Assembly (NCBI RefSeq): GCF_900215205.1
Contig: NZ_OBDY01000002.1
Span: 498,615-562,614, forward strand
Source of the DNA: Paractinoplanes atraurantiacus
GTDB taxonomy: Bacteria; Actinomycetota; Actinomycetes; Mycobacteriales; Micromonosporaceae
Reading direction: 5' to 3'
Length of the DNA: 64,000 nt
In this document: piece by piece, positions 1 to 8,158 of the stretch
Layout of the letters: each line of letters begins with the position of its first letter
Position numbering within the stretch: the first letter of the stretch is position 1
Program-made: the position numbers and the translations under genes
Notes under the pieces: model-generated
Databases searched by the model: none
The model's input: the letters and a program-made list of their open reading frames with translations, nothing else
Told to the model about the DNA's origin: nothing

Positions 1-249
1 TGGCCGGCGGGCACGGCCTGGCTCACCACGTCGTCGGCCATGGCCCGGCTCAAGGCCGGTCAGCAGCTCGCCGCCCTGGCGCCGGCCGCGGTGGAACGTC
101 TCACCGGCGCCGATCGGGTCGAGGCGCTGGCCTCGCTGCTGGTCGTGGACGCCTGGACCGACCGCACGAGGGCCGCGCTGAGCGGCGTCAAGGATCCGCG
201 CCGGCTGCTCGCGCTGGGGCTGGCCAGCCCCGAGTACGCCGTCCACTGA
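1..249 (+). CDS. DUF1800 family protein, C-terminal end only
   Basis: The reading frame is open from base 1 to a TGA at 247-249, so this is the 3' end of a gene that begins outside the window. The visible 82 residues begin WPAGTAWLTTSSAMARL, like the end of DUF1800 proteins, and finish in the usual short helical tail ending in LASPEYAVH. The DUF1501 gene starts 19 bp downstream; a DUF1800-DUF1501 pair is a common bacterial arrangement, and both partners are thought to be exported proteins of unknown biochemical role. The internal ATG at 40 is not the true start. Confidence 0.75.
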   Translation, partial: WPAGTAWLTTSSAMARLKAGQQLAALAPAAVERLTGADRVEALASLLVVDAWTDRTRAALSGVKDPRRLLALGLASPEYAVH

Positions 250-268
250 ACGTCAGGAGATTACGGAC

Positions 269-1495
269 ATGGACAGCATCACCCGGCGCCGGTTCCTCGT
301 CGCCAGCGGTGTCACCGGCGCCGCCGCCCTGGCGGCGGGGGCCACTGCCTTCGGCCTGCGCGACATCCTCGCCACCGCCGGCGACCGCGATCCGGGGGCG
401 GGGACCCTCGTCCTGATCACGCTTTACGGTGGCAACGACGGGCTCAACACCGTCGTCCCGTACGGCGATCCGGCTTACGCGGCGGCCCGCCCCGGCATGA
501 CGTACGAGCCGGAAGCTCTTTTGAAGTTGGACGACGGCTTCGCTCTCAACCCCGGCCTGCGCGGTCTGCACCAGCTTTACCACGACGGACGGATGGCGGT
601 GGTACGCGGCGTCGGCTACCCGAAGCCCAACCGCAGCCACTTCCAGTCGATGGACATCTGGCAGAGCGCGCAACCCGGCCGTCCCGGCACCACTGGCTGG
701 CTCGGCCGCTGGCTGGACACGGCGGGCGGTGACCCGCGCCTGGCCGTGTCGTTCGAGCCCGTGCTGCCCCCGCTGCTGGCCGGCGCCACCTCGGCCGGCG
801 CGACGGTGCCCGGTGGTGTGCTGTCCCTGCCGGGCGGCGTGGACCCGGCCGTGGTCGCCAGGCTCGGCACCGCCGCGTCCGGCGAGCCACCGGCTCAGGC
901 CCGGGCCGCCGCCTGCTTCGCCGATCTGATGCGCATCCAGGACCTGATGAAACAGATCCGCGAGGGCGCAGCCGAGGACGACACCGACGAGGGCGAACCG
1001 CCGGCCACCGCCACCGGCGGCGCCGCCCCGCCGCTGGACCAGCAGTTGGCGCTGGTCGCCCGGTCCATCGAGGCCGGCGCGGCGACACGTGTCTACTCCG
1101 TGTCGATGGGCGGCTTCGACCTGCACGCCGACGGCAAGGACGCGCAACAGTCGCAGCTGGCCAAGCTCGACGAGCCCTTGGCCGCCTTCACGCGGCGGAT
1201 GGCCGGCCAGGGGGTCGTGGTCGCCGTCTACTCCGAGTTCGGCCGCCGGGTCCACGCCAACGCCTCCGACGGCACCGACCACGGCACCGCCTCCGACGTC
1301 CTGCTGCTCGGCGACGGGGTGCAAGGCGGCCTGCACGGCGAGCCGCCCAGCCTGACCGACCTCGACGACGGCGACCTCAAATACACCGTGGACTTCCGCG
1401 ATGTGTACGCCACCCTGCTGACCGGCGTGCTCGGCGCGGATCCGCGGCGCGTCCTCGACGGCTGGACCGGGCACCTCCCCGGCGTGCTGGGCTGA
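269..1495 (+). CDS. DUF1501 family Tat-exported protein
   Basis: This 408-residue protein starts with a Tat signal: TRRRFLVASG at about residues 5-14, then an alanine-rich hydrophobic stretch to about residue 28. The mature part has the DUF1501 signature ITLYGGNDGLNTVVPYGD near residue 50 and, late in the protein, the segment YSEFGRRVHANASDGTDHG, which belongs to the sulfatase/alkaline-phosphatase-like fold of this family. A CAGGAGA ribosome site at 254-260 sits 8 bp before the ATG. It follows the DUF1800 gene by 19 bp and is very probably co-transcribed with it. No enzymatic activity has been firmly assigned to the family, so the product is best described as a folded exported protein of unknown function. 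Confidence 0.88.
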   Translation: MDSITRRRFLVASGVTGAAALAAGATAFGLRDILATAGDRDPGAGTLVLITLYGGNDGLNTVVPYGDPAYAAARPGMTYEPEALLKLDDGFALNPGLRGLHQLYHDGRMAVVRGVGYPKPNRSHFQSMDIWQSAQPGRPGTTGWLGRWLDTAGGDPRLAVSFEPVLPPLLAGATSAGATVPGGVLSLPGGVDPAVVARLGTAASGEPPAQARAAACFADLMRIQDLMKQIREGAAEDDTDEGEPPATATGGAAPPLDQQLALVARSIEAGAATRVYSVSMGGFDLHADGKDAQQSQLAKLDEPLAAFTRRMAGQGVVVAVYSEFGRRVHANASDGTDHGTASDVLLLGDGVQGGLHGEPPSLTDLDDGDLKYTVDFRDVYATLLTGVLGADPRRVLDGWTGHLPGVLG

Positions 1496-1500
1496 TCGAG

Positions 1501-2037
1501 TCAGGTCAGGGCGGCCGCGCCGAAGGACACGGAGAACCGTTTGCACCAAATGCTGACGCTGCGGAAGTCGTCCGGGTCGACGGAGGCGGGCAGACGGTAG
1601 ACCTGGTTGCCGTGATTGCCCTTGAGCCGGCCCAGCTCCGCGTAGGCGCCGTCGTCGAAGACGCGCCAGCCGTCGGCGCCCGTGCGCACCGCCCGGTCGG
1701 ACAGCCACACCCGCAGGTCGGGGCCGTCGGAGGTGTCGAGGCCGATCAGCTCGAGTTGGTGGCGGCCGTCCGCGGTGCGCACCACCCGGGCAATGCCGGT
1801 GGTGTCGTGCTCATGAGTGACGAAGGTGCCCTGCTTGAGCACCGTTGTGGCCGGTACCGGAGCACTCGACAGGGGAGCACTCGGTACGGGCGCAGCCGGG
1901 GTGGACAGCGCGTCGGTCACGGTCGTGTCGGTGAACAGCCGCCACGGCTGGAACCAGTACAGGGCCCCGGCGCCGCCGATGCCGAACAGCGCTACGACGG
2001 TCCAGGTGAGGGGCTTCGAGAGCCGTCTGCGGATCAC
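1501..2037 (-). CDS. Membrane-anchored DM13 domain protein
   Basis: The 178-residue product has a basic N-terminus, one membrane segment at about residues 11-28, a Pro/Ser/Ala linker (43-64) and a C-terminal DM13-type domain (about 65-176) containing the typical GLDTSDGPDLRVWLS stretch and a single late cysteine in the SIWCKRFSVSFG motif. DM13 domains are predicted redox or electron-transfer modules with a conserved cysteine; that role is from the family, not shown here. The start is a GTG at 2035-2037 with only a weak ribosome site. It converges on the DUF1501 gene with a 5-bp gap and is divergent from the sigma factor at 2190. Confidence 0.82.
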   Translation of the reverse strand: MIRRRLSKPLTWTVVALFGIGGAGALYWFQPWRLFTDTTVTDALSTPAAPVPSAPLSSAPVPATTVLKQGTFVTHEHDTTGIARVVRTADGRHQLELIGLDTSDGPDLRVWLSDRAVRTGADGWRVFDDGAYAELGRLKGNHGNQVYRLPASVDPDDFRSVSIWCKRFSVSFGAAALT

Positions 2038-2189
2038 AGCTTCGAGCCAACCCGAGAACGACCGCCCGTGCCAGGTCTCGGTGCTTACCGTTCTCTTACG
2101 GGGACATCGTACTTTCGGCTGGCGCTCGGTCGACCAAAAGGATAGGTTAGCGACGGCGGCGGGGACCGCTTGTTTTGCAGGAGCACCTG

Positions 2190-3002
2190 ATGAAGGTTTC
2201 GGCTGTCTCGGCCCACCGCACCAACCTCGACGTCGATCGCGAGAAAGCCGGTGCGCTGATCACCGCTTTCGCGTCGGCCCCGGCCGGCGATCCGTTGCGT
2301 GAGCGACTACGCCAGAGCGCCATCGAGGCCTGGCTTCCGCTCGCCCAGCACCTCTCGCGCCGCTACATCGGCCGCGGCGAACCCACCGACGACCTCGTGC
2401 AGGTTGCGCTCGTCGGCCTGATCAAGTCCGTCGACCGGTACGACATCACGCACGGCGCCGACTTCGCCGCGTTCGCCATCCCCACCATCCTGGGCGAGAT
2501 CAAACGCCATTTCCGGGACCGGTCGTGGGCCATCCGGGTTCCCCGCCGGCTTCAGGAGCTGCGGATCGCCATCAGTGCCGCCAACGGCACGCTGACCCAC
2601 GTTCTCGGGCGGCCGCCGACGGTCGCCGACATCGCCGCGCATCTGGGCGCGACCGAGGAAGACGTCCTCGAGGGGCTGGAGGGCGCACGCGCCTACAGCA
2701 CCACCAGCCTCTCGGCCCCGGCCGGGGACGACGGCTCGCTGGAACTCGGCGACACGATCGGCGCCGAGGACCACGGCTTCGCGCTGGCCGAGCTGAAAAT
2801 CGCGCTCGGGCCGGCGCTGGCCAGCCTGGCCGACCGCGAACAGCGACTTCTGGCGATGCGGTTCTACGGCAACCGCACCCAGGCCGAGATCGCCGAGCAC
2901 CTCGGCATCTCGCAGATGCACGTGTCCCGCCTCCTGGCCAAGGCGCTCACCAAGCTGCGCGTGCTGCTGGACGACGACGGGCACGGTCGGTCGCCTCTTT
3001 AA
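2190..3002 (+). CDS. RNA polymerase sigma factor, SigB/SigF/SigG subfamily
   Basis: A group 3 sigma-70 factor of 270 residues. Region 2 (about 35-110) contains DDLVQVALVGLIKSVDRYD. Region 3 follows from about 115, and region 4 (about 205-262) ends in an HTH with the motif TQAEIAEHLGISQMHVSRLL. This matches SigB/SigF-type factors controlling general stress or developmental genes in actinobacteria. An upstream in-frame TTG at 2175 is possible, but AGGAG at 2179-2183 lies 6 bp before the ATG at 2190, so 2190 is chosen. No anti-sigma or anti-anti-sigma gene is adjacent, unlike many SigB/SigF loci, so the regulator of its activity must be encoded elsewhere. Confidence 0.93.
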   Translation: MKVSAVSAHRTNLDVDREKAGALITAFASAPAGDPLRERLRQSAIEAWLPLAQHLSRRYIGRGEPTDDLVQVALVGLIKSVDRYDITHGADFAAFAIPTILGEIKRHFRDRSWAIRVPRRLQELRIAISAANGTLTHVLGRPPTVADIAAHLGATEEDVLEGLEGARAYSTTSLSAPAGDDGSLELGDTIGAEDHGFALAELKIALGPALASLADREQRLLAMRFYGNRTQAEIAEHLGISQMHVSRLLAKALTKLRVLLDDDGHGRSPL

Positions 3003-3079
3003 TACGGGTGAAGTGGTTATAAAGAGCATCGCCGTAGATTCTTCGCGCAACCATCCAAGAACCGCAGAAAGGATTTGTT

Positions 3080-3514
3080 GTGCGAATCGCGAAACGGGTC
3101 GGAGCTTCCTTCGCGGCGTTCGGCGTCGCGCTGGCGGGGATGACGCTGGTGGCGCCCACGAGCGCGCAGGCGGCCGGCGCCAGTGACTGCAAGTCGGGCC
3201 AGATCTGCCTGTTCGAGAACGAGAACTTCACCGGCGGGATCTTCCGTGTCTCGGGCGGATGCGACAAGGACCTCGGCGACAACTACTTCAGCAGCGGAAC
3301 CCGGGTGGTGGACCGGACCTCATCGATCATCAACAAAACCGGTTCGGTCGTCTTCGTGGCCGAGTTCCCTGACCCGTACCGCAAGGCGGGATACGAGCTC
3401 GGCGTCCAGGGCAACCACTCATTCGCGAACCTGCGCAGCGTCAAGGTGCTCAACTACCGGAACGGCCAGTTCCCGACCATCAACTTCGACAACAACGCGT
3501 CAGCCGTCTGCTAG
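3080..3514 (+). CDS. Secreted I36-type peptidase inhibitor-like protein (copy 1)
   Basis: The 144-residue product begins at a GTG preceded by GAAAGGA and has a Sec signal peptide cleaved near TSAQAA (about residue 31). The mature part has the family hallmark CKSGQICLFENENFTGG, followed by RTSSIINKTG and a C-terminal cysteine. This is the small beta/gamma-crystallin-like fold typified by the Streptomyces metalloproteinase inhibitor (MEROPS I36). Inhibition of a protease is an inference from the family. Three intact relatives (17807, 29533, 56366) and one frameshifted copy (17390) occur in the window. This copy is the most divergent, with a GGCDK insertion-like segment. Confidence 0.82.
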   Translation: MRIAKRVGASFAAFGVALAGMTLVAPTSAQAAGASDCKSGQICLFENENFTGGIFRVSGGCDKDLGDNYFSSGTRVVDRTSSIINKTGSVVFVAEFPDPYRKAGYELGVQGNHSFANLRSVKVLNYRNGQFPTINFDNNASAVC

Positions 3515-3520
3515 GTGGTT

Positions 3521-3599
3521 CGGCCGGCGGCACTTCCGTACACACATCGTCAACTGCGATCAGTGAAGGTCGCTGACGACGGGGAAGTGCCGCCGGCCG
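3521..3599. repeat. Large structured inverted repeat between I36 gene and glycosylase gene
   Basis: A perfect 17-bp inverted repeat: CGGCCGGCGGCACTTCC at 3521-3537 pairs with GGAAGTGCCGCCGGCCG at 3583-3599. Inside it are a second stem (TCGTCA 3547-3552 with TGACGA 3574-3579) and a small hairpin (ACTG-CGAT-CAGT, 3553-3564). It begins 6 bp after the stop of the I36 gene and ends 4 bp before the AGAGGAG ribosome site of the glycosylase. It could terminate or insulate transcription, act as a structured leader, or be a remnant of a palindromic mobile repeat. There is no trailing T-run, so it is not a classical intrinsic terminator. Confidence 0.6.
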
Positions 3600-3616
3600 G
3601 AGCAGAGGAGCAAACG

Positions 3617-4225
3617 ATGAGTGGAACGCCGTACGACGCCTTGCTGGCGGCCGATCCGGTTCTGCGCCGTATCGCCCGCACCCACGGGCGGCCGGACCCG
3701 TTCCACTGGTCGGCCGGGGGGCGGCGCACGGCGACCAACTTCGGCGCTCTGCTGCTGCACGTCACGAGCCAGCAGATCTCCACGAACGTGGCCGTGGTGC
3801 TGTTCGACCGGCTGGTGGCCGCCGCCGGGCCGGAACTGACGGCCGAGGCCGTCCAGGGCCTGGGCCCGGACCGGATCCACGCCCTGGGCCTGTCCCACGC
3901 CAAGGCGGAGGCGATGGCCGACATCGCCCGCCTCCAGATCAGCGGGGCCATCGACGTCGAGAACCTCGGCGCCCTCGGCGACGACGAGGTGATCGCCGCG
4001 CTGACCGCGGCCCGCGGCGTGGGGCCGTGGACCGCGCAGATGTTCCTGCTGCACCAGCTGCGCCGGCCCGACGTCCTGCCGGCGGGCGATCTGGGCATCC
4101 GCCACGCGATACAGCGAGCGTGGGAGCAGCCGGCGGTGCCCAGCGTCGACGAGGCCCGCGAATTCGGCGCCAGGTGGTCGCCGTTCCGCTCGTATGCCGC
4201 GGCCCTGCTCTGGGCTTCCTTGTGA
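3617..4225 (+). CDS. DNA-3-methyladenine glycosylase, AlkA-like HhH-GPD protein
   Basis: A 202-residue HhH-GPD superfamily protein that would excise alkylated purines in base-excision repair in the cytoplasm. It shows the HVTSQQIS helix near residue 50, the helix-hairpin-helix GVGPWTAQMFLL at about 134-145, and the catalytic aspartate in PAGDLGIR (about Asp158). At this hairpin position it has no lysine, as in monofunctional AlkA-type enzymes rather than bifunctional lyases. AGAGGAG at 3604-3610 precedes the ATG at 3617; a longer reading frame from 3515 would run through the inverted repeat and is unlikely. It is shorter than E. coli AlkA because the N-terminal beta domain is missing. Confidence 0.87.
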   Translation: MSGTPYDALLAADPVLRRIARTHGRPDPFHWSAGGRRTATNFGALLLHVTSQQISTNVAVVLFDRLVAAAGPELTAEAVQGLGPDRIHALGLSHAKAEAMADIARLQISGAIDVENLGALGDDEVIAALTAARGVGPWTAQMFLLHQLRRPDVLPAGDLGIRHAIQRAWEQPAVPSVDEAREFGARWSPFRSYAAALLWASL

Positions 4226-4361
4226 CCCTGTCCGCCGATCATCCATTGAGGATCAAGAAAGGCCGGCCCGCCCGCCGAGCAATGTGTCGCAGCGTACAGA
4301 ACGACCACGCGCCGTAATTCGACCGATGGCAGCGGCTCACCGCCCGCGCACAGTGAGGACC

Positions 4362-5195
4362 ATGTCGATTATCAAGAAGTTCCGCCGGTGGCGGACGCTG
4401 GCGCCGGCGGTCGCGCTGGCCGCATCGGTGCTCACGGTCCTACCGGCGAGCGCCTCGTCATCGGCCTCACCGCCGGTGAAGACCCACGTGAAGCCGACAG
4501 TGGTGCTGGTGCACGGCGCCTGGGCGGACGCCTCCGGCTGGGACGGCGTGACCAGCCGGCTGCTGGGCAAGGGGTACCAGGTGATCGCCCCGGCCAACCC
4601 GCTGCGCGGGCTCGACGAGGACACCGCGTACCTCAAGGACTTCCTCGCTACCATCAGCGGGCCGATCGTGCTGGTGGGCCACTCGTACGGCGGTGCGGTG
4701 ATCACCAACGCGGCCACCGGCAACAAGAACGTCAAGTCCCTGGTCTACGTCTCCGCCTACGCCCCGCAGCAGGGCGAGACGATCGGTGAGGCCGGCGCGC
4801 TGAACGGCGCCGACAATTCGCTGCTCCAGTCGCACCTCGTCAAGCGTCCCTACCCGGGCAGCGGCGGGAACGTCGACACCACGATCGACCCGGCCTGGTT
4901 CCCGCGGCTGTTCGCGGCCGACGCCCCGCTCAGCAAGACCAGGCTGATGGCCACCCAGCAGCGGCCTTTGTCCACCGCGGCCTTCGCCGGCAAGACGGGC
5001 GTTCCGGCCTGGAAGACCATCCCGGCCTACTTCCTCGTCGGGCTCGAGGACCTGGCCATTCCGCCGGCCGCCGGCAAGGCCATGGCCGCGCGGGCCGCGA
5101 AGGGACGTACTGTGACGATTCACAGTTCGCACGCGTCGATGCTGGCCCACCCGGACGCCGTCACCAGCCTCATCCTGCGGGCGGCCCGTTCCTGA
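4362..5195 (+). CDS. Secreted alpha/beta hydrolase
   Basis: A 277-residue alpha/beta-hydrolase-fold protein with a basic N-terminus and Sec signal peptide (about residues 1-32). The fold is marked by VVLVHGAWADASGWDG, the nucleophile elbow GHSYGG (Ser108), an acid in VGLEDLAIP (Asp230) and a histidine in HSSHASMLAHP (His257), so the triad is intact. It resembles small esterases of the MhpC/salicylate-esterase-like group; the substrate is unknown. GTGAGGAC just upstream supports the ATG at 4362 over an in-frame ATG at 4194. It is a clear paralogue of the cytoplasmic hydrolase at 15078 (shared HGAWADAS, GHSYGG). The SARP regulator at 5225 begins 29 bp downstream on the same strand. Confidence 0.86.
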   Translation: MSIIKKFRRWRTLAPAVALAASVLTVLPASASSSASPPVKTHVKPTVVLVHGAWADASGWDGVTSRLLGKGYQVIAPANPLRGLDEDTAYLKDFLATISGPIVLVGHSYGGAVITNAATGNKNVKSLVYVSAYAPQQGETIGEAGALNGADNSLLQSHLVKRPYPGSGGNVDTTIDPAWFPRLFAADAPLSKTRLMATQQRPLSTAAFAGKTGVPAWKTIPAYFLVGLEDLAIPPAAGKAMAARAAKGRTVTIHSSHASMLAHPDAVTSLILRAARS

Positions 5196-5224
5196 CCTGC
5201 TAGGCCCCGGGGCATGATGACCAT

Positions 5225-8158
5225 GTGGGGAAGCTCCGGGTGCAGATCTTGGGACCGTTGCGGGTCTGGCGGGACGGTGTCGAGGTGGACACCGGCCCGC
5301 GCCAGCAGCAGTGCGTCCTGGCGCTGCTGGCGGCCCGGGCCGGTCACCCGGTCGGCGTCGACGAGCTCGTGGATCTGCTCTGGGGGACGGACCGCCCGGC
5401 CAGCGCGCTGAACATCGTCCATAAGTACGTCGGCACGCTGCGGCGCCTGCTGGAGCCGGGCCTGGCGACGCGCAGCACGGGTTCGTACCTGCACCGCCGG
5501 GGAAACGGATATGTGCTCGCGGCCGGCGACGGCCTGGTCGACCTGGTCGCCTTTCGCGCTCTCGTCGAGCGGCCCGCGCCGGCTCTCGGCGACTACGTCG
5601 AGGCCCTGAGCCTGTGGCGCGGGCCCGCGGGCGAGGGATTGCGTGACGGGCCGGCGACGCCGGTCTTCGCCGCGCTCGACGACGAGTTCGCCGGCGCGGC
5701 CGTCGCGGCGGCCGGCCTCGCGGCCAGGCTGGGGGAGTCCGAGCGGGTGCTGTCCGCGCTGCGCCTGGCCGCCCGGATGGCCCCGCACAACGAGGCGATC
5801 CGGGCGGCGTTGACGCCCGAGCCGGCCGCACCGGCGGACGGGCTGATCGGCCGGCTTCAGGAGGCCGCGGAGCTGCGCCGGATGCTCGAGTCGGCGCTGG
5901 CCGGCGGCTCCGCGCTCGCGCTCGTCGAGGGCGAGGCCGGTGTGGGCAAGACCCGGCTGATCGAGGAGGTCGCCGCCGAAGCCGGCCGCCGGGGCGCCCT
6001 CGTCGTCTGGGGCCGCTGCGCCGAGGGTGACGGCGCGCCCTCGATGTGGCCGTGGGAGCAGGCCGTCGCCGCGACTCTGCGCAGCCTGCCCGAGGTGGAA
6101 CGCCGGCGGCGGCTCGGCGGGGATCTCGGCCGTCTTGTGACCTCCGACGAGGTCGACGTCCCGGCGCCGCTGGAGCCGGACAGCGGGGCGCGGTTCCGCT
6201 TGTTCGAGGGTGTGGCCGAGGTCGTCGCCCAGGCGGCCGCGCGGCAACCGCTCGTCATGGTCATCGACGATCTCCAGTGGGCCGACATCGCCTCCCTGCA
6301 TCTGTTCGGTCACCTGGCGGCCCGGCTGCCGGCCCGTGCCGTGCTCGTCGGAGCCGTACGGACCCACTCCGCGAGCCACCCCGAGCTGACCCGCATGCTG
6401 GCCCAGGCCAGCCGGTTGCCGGGCCACCGTCGCCTCCCGCTCGGCCCGCTCGGCCCGGCCGAGGTGGGCGAGCTCGTCCGCCGCGAGACCGGCTTCACGC
6501 CGTCGTCCGCCGTCATCGGCCGGATCCATGCCCGCACCGCGGGCAACCCTTTCTTCGCCCGGGAACTGGCGCGGCTGCTCCGGGCGGGCGAAGCCGAGGG
6601 CGCCGGGGTGCCGGCCACCGTCCGCGACGCCGTCCAGGACCGGATGGCCGGCCTGGACGACCACGCCCGGCGGCTGTTGCGGATCGCGGCCCTGGTCGGC
6701 CGCGAGGTCGACCTCGACCTGCTGGCCCGGGTGGCCGACGTCGATGTGCGGACCTGCCTGGCACGTCTGGAACCGGCGGAGGCGCTCGGCCTGCTCGGGC
6801 CGGCGCCGGGAAACCCGTACTCGCTGTATTTCGCGCATGACCTGGTCCGGGAGTCGATCACCGTCGTCACCCCGGCCGGGCAGCTCCCCGGTCTGCACCT
6901 GCGCGTGGCGGACGCGCTGGAGCGCGCCGACCCGGGCGGTGACTCGGTCGCCGAGCGCGTGGCGCACCACATGTGGGCGGCGGGTCCGCTGGCCGATCCG
7001 GCCCGGACCACGAGGGCGCTGGTGCGCGCGGGACGCCGCGCGATGACGAAGTCGGCGTTCGAGGCCGCCGAGCGGCAGCTGCGGGAGGCCGTGCGGGTGG
7101 CCCGGTCGGCCGGGCTGGCCGAGCTCGAGCTGTCCGCGCTGTCGCAGCTCACCCTGGTCCTGGGCATGCAGGCCGGGTATGTCGGAGCGCCGTTGGACGT
7201 GCTCGAGCGTTCCGAGCAGCTGGCCCGCGGTCTCGGCCGTGACCGGGAGGCGACGAGCTTCCTGTTCACCCGGTTCACCGGGCTCTCCCAGGGCGTGCGG
7301 GTCGAGGAGAGCGGCCGGCTGGCGCAACAGTTGCGCGAGCAGGGCGAGACGTCCGCCGATTATGTCGTACGGATCTACGGGTGGCTCGCCGGTGGCATGC
7401 ACGAGTGGGAGACGGGCCGGATCGGCCGCGCCTTCCGCTTTTTGGAGCGGGCGGCCGCCGCCCTGGCCGACGACCTGATCCGGCGCGAGGACCTTCCGCT
7501 GCTGCGGGATCTGAAACTGGTCTGCACGGGGATGCTCGGGCTGATGACCATGCTGTACGGCGACGTCACGCGGGCGCGCAAGCTGTTCGACACCATGGAG
7601 GCGGACGCCGGCGACGACCGGTACGCGGTCACGTTCTGGGCCTCCTTCGCGGTCATCGCCGCCGCCGTGGCCGGCGACCCCGGGTGGGCGTCGCGCTGTG
7701 CGGAGCGCAGCATCGCCGTCGACCCCGAGCGGTCGTTCCTCTTCCTCGGCACGTATCCGCGGCTGGCCCGCTGGTGGGCTCTGGGCATGACGAGCCGGCG
7801 GCCGGACGCCGCCGGGAAGCTCGACCAGCTGATCACCGACAGCCTGCTCGATCCGCCCCGCTCCTCGATGACGACGTGGTACGCGGCGCTGGCCGAGCTG
7901 CTGATGGCCGGTGGGCAGGTGGAGAAGGCCGCCGGCGCCCTGGACCGGGCCGAGCGCGCGGTCAAGACGTACGGGGAGCGGCACTCCGAAGGCATGATCC
8001 TTCTGCTGCGGGCCCGCCTGCTGCACGTCCGCGGTGAACCCGCCGCCGTGGTCCGTGCGGCCGCCGAACGCGCCCGGGACCTGTCGGCCGAGCGGGAGGC
8101 CCATCTGTTCGCCCAGCGGGCCGAGAGCCTGCTGACCGAGATCGGCTCGGGTCGATGA
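5225..8158 (+). CDS. SARP-type regulator with AAA/STAND ATPase and TPR domains (paralogue S1), shortened BTAD
   Basis: A 977-residue regulator of AfsR/SARP-like architecture. It has an OmpR-type winged helix (about 3-95), a bacterial transcriptional activation domain (about 96-195), an ATPase with Walker A GEAGVGKT (236-243) and Walker B VMVIDDLQWAD (about 344-354), then a long alpha-helical TPR-like region to the end. Such proteins activate nearby promoters, with the ATPase/TPR part acting as sensor or switch. Compared with paralogue S2, about 50 residues are missing after EAIRAAL (near residue 196): the last helices of the BTAD, including the ADELGIDPG motif. The start is a GTG at 5225 without a strong ribosome site. 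Its stop overlaps the start of S2 (ATGA), so the two are probably translationally coupled. Confidence 0.88.
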   Translation: MGKLRVQILGPLRVWRDGVEVDTGPRQQQCVLALLAARAGHPVGVDELVDLLWGTDRPASALNIVHKYVGTLRRLLEPGLATRSTGSYLHRRGNGYVLAAGDGLVDLVAFRALVERPAPALGDYVEALSLWRGPAGEGLRDGPATPVFAALDDEFAGAAVAAAGLAARLGESERVLSALRLAARMAPHNEAIRAALTPEPAAPADGLIGRLQEAAELRRMLESALAGGSALALVEGEAGVGKTRLIEEVAAEAGRRGALVVWGRCAEGDGAPSMWPWEQAVAATLRSLPEVERRRRLGGDLGRLVTSDEVDVPAPLEPDSGARFRLFEGVAEVVAQAAARQPLVMVIDDLQWADIASLHLFGHLAARLPARAVLVGAVRTHSASHPELTRMLAQASRLPGHRRLPLGPLGPAEVGELVRRETGFTPSSAVIGRIHARTAGNPFFARELARLLRAGEAEGAGVPATVRDAVQDRMAGLDDHARRLLRIAALVGREVDLDLLARVADVDVRTCLARLEPAEALGLLGPAPGNPYSLYFAHDLVRESITVVTPAGQLPGLHLRVADALERADPGGDSVAERVAHHMWAAGPLADPARTTRALVRAGRRAMTKSAFEAAERQLREAVRVARSAGLAELELSALSQLTLVLGMQAGYVGAPLDVLERSEQLARGLGRDREATSFLFTRFTGLSQGVRVEESGRLAQQLREQGETSADYVVRIYGWLAGGMHEWETGRIGRAFRFLERAAAALADDLIRREDLPLLRDLKLVCTGMLGLMTMLYGDVTRARKLFDTMEADAGDDRYAVTFWASFAVIAAAVAGDPGWASRCAERSIAVDPERSFLFLGTYPRLARWWALGMTSRRPDAAGKLDQLITDSLLDPPRSSMTTWYAALAELLMAGGQVEKAAGALDRAERAVKTYGERHSEGMILLLRARLLHVRGEPAAVVRAAAERARDLSAEREAHLFAQRAESLLTEIGSGR

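Noticed and set aside
188..1708. A 506-codon minus-strand frame across the DUF1501 gene.
   Set aside because: No ribosome site or family resemblance; the Tat/DUF1501 gene is clear on the plus strand.
3515..3616. Earlier start for the AlkA-like gene.
   Set aside because: It would translate through the long inverted repeat; ATG 3617 has a proper ribosome site.
2190..5195. A SigB-RsbQ-like stress module from the sigma factor and the hydrolase at 4362.
   Set aside because: The hydrolase is secreted and no RsbP/RsbU, anti-sigma or anti-anti-sigma gene is present.
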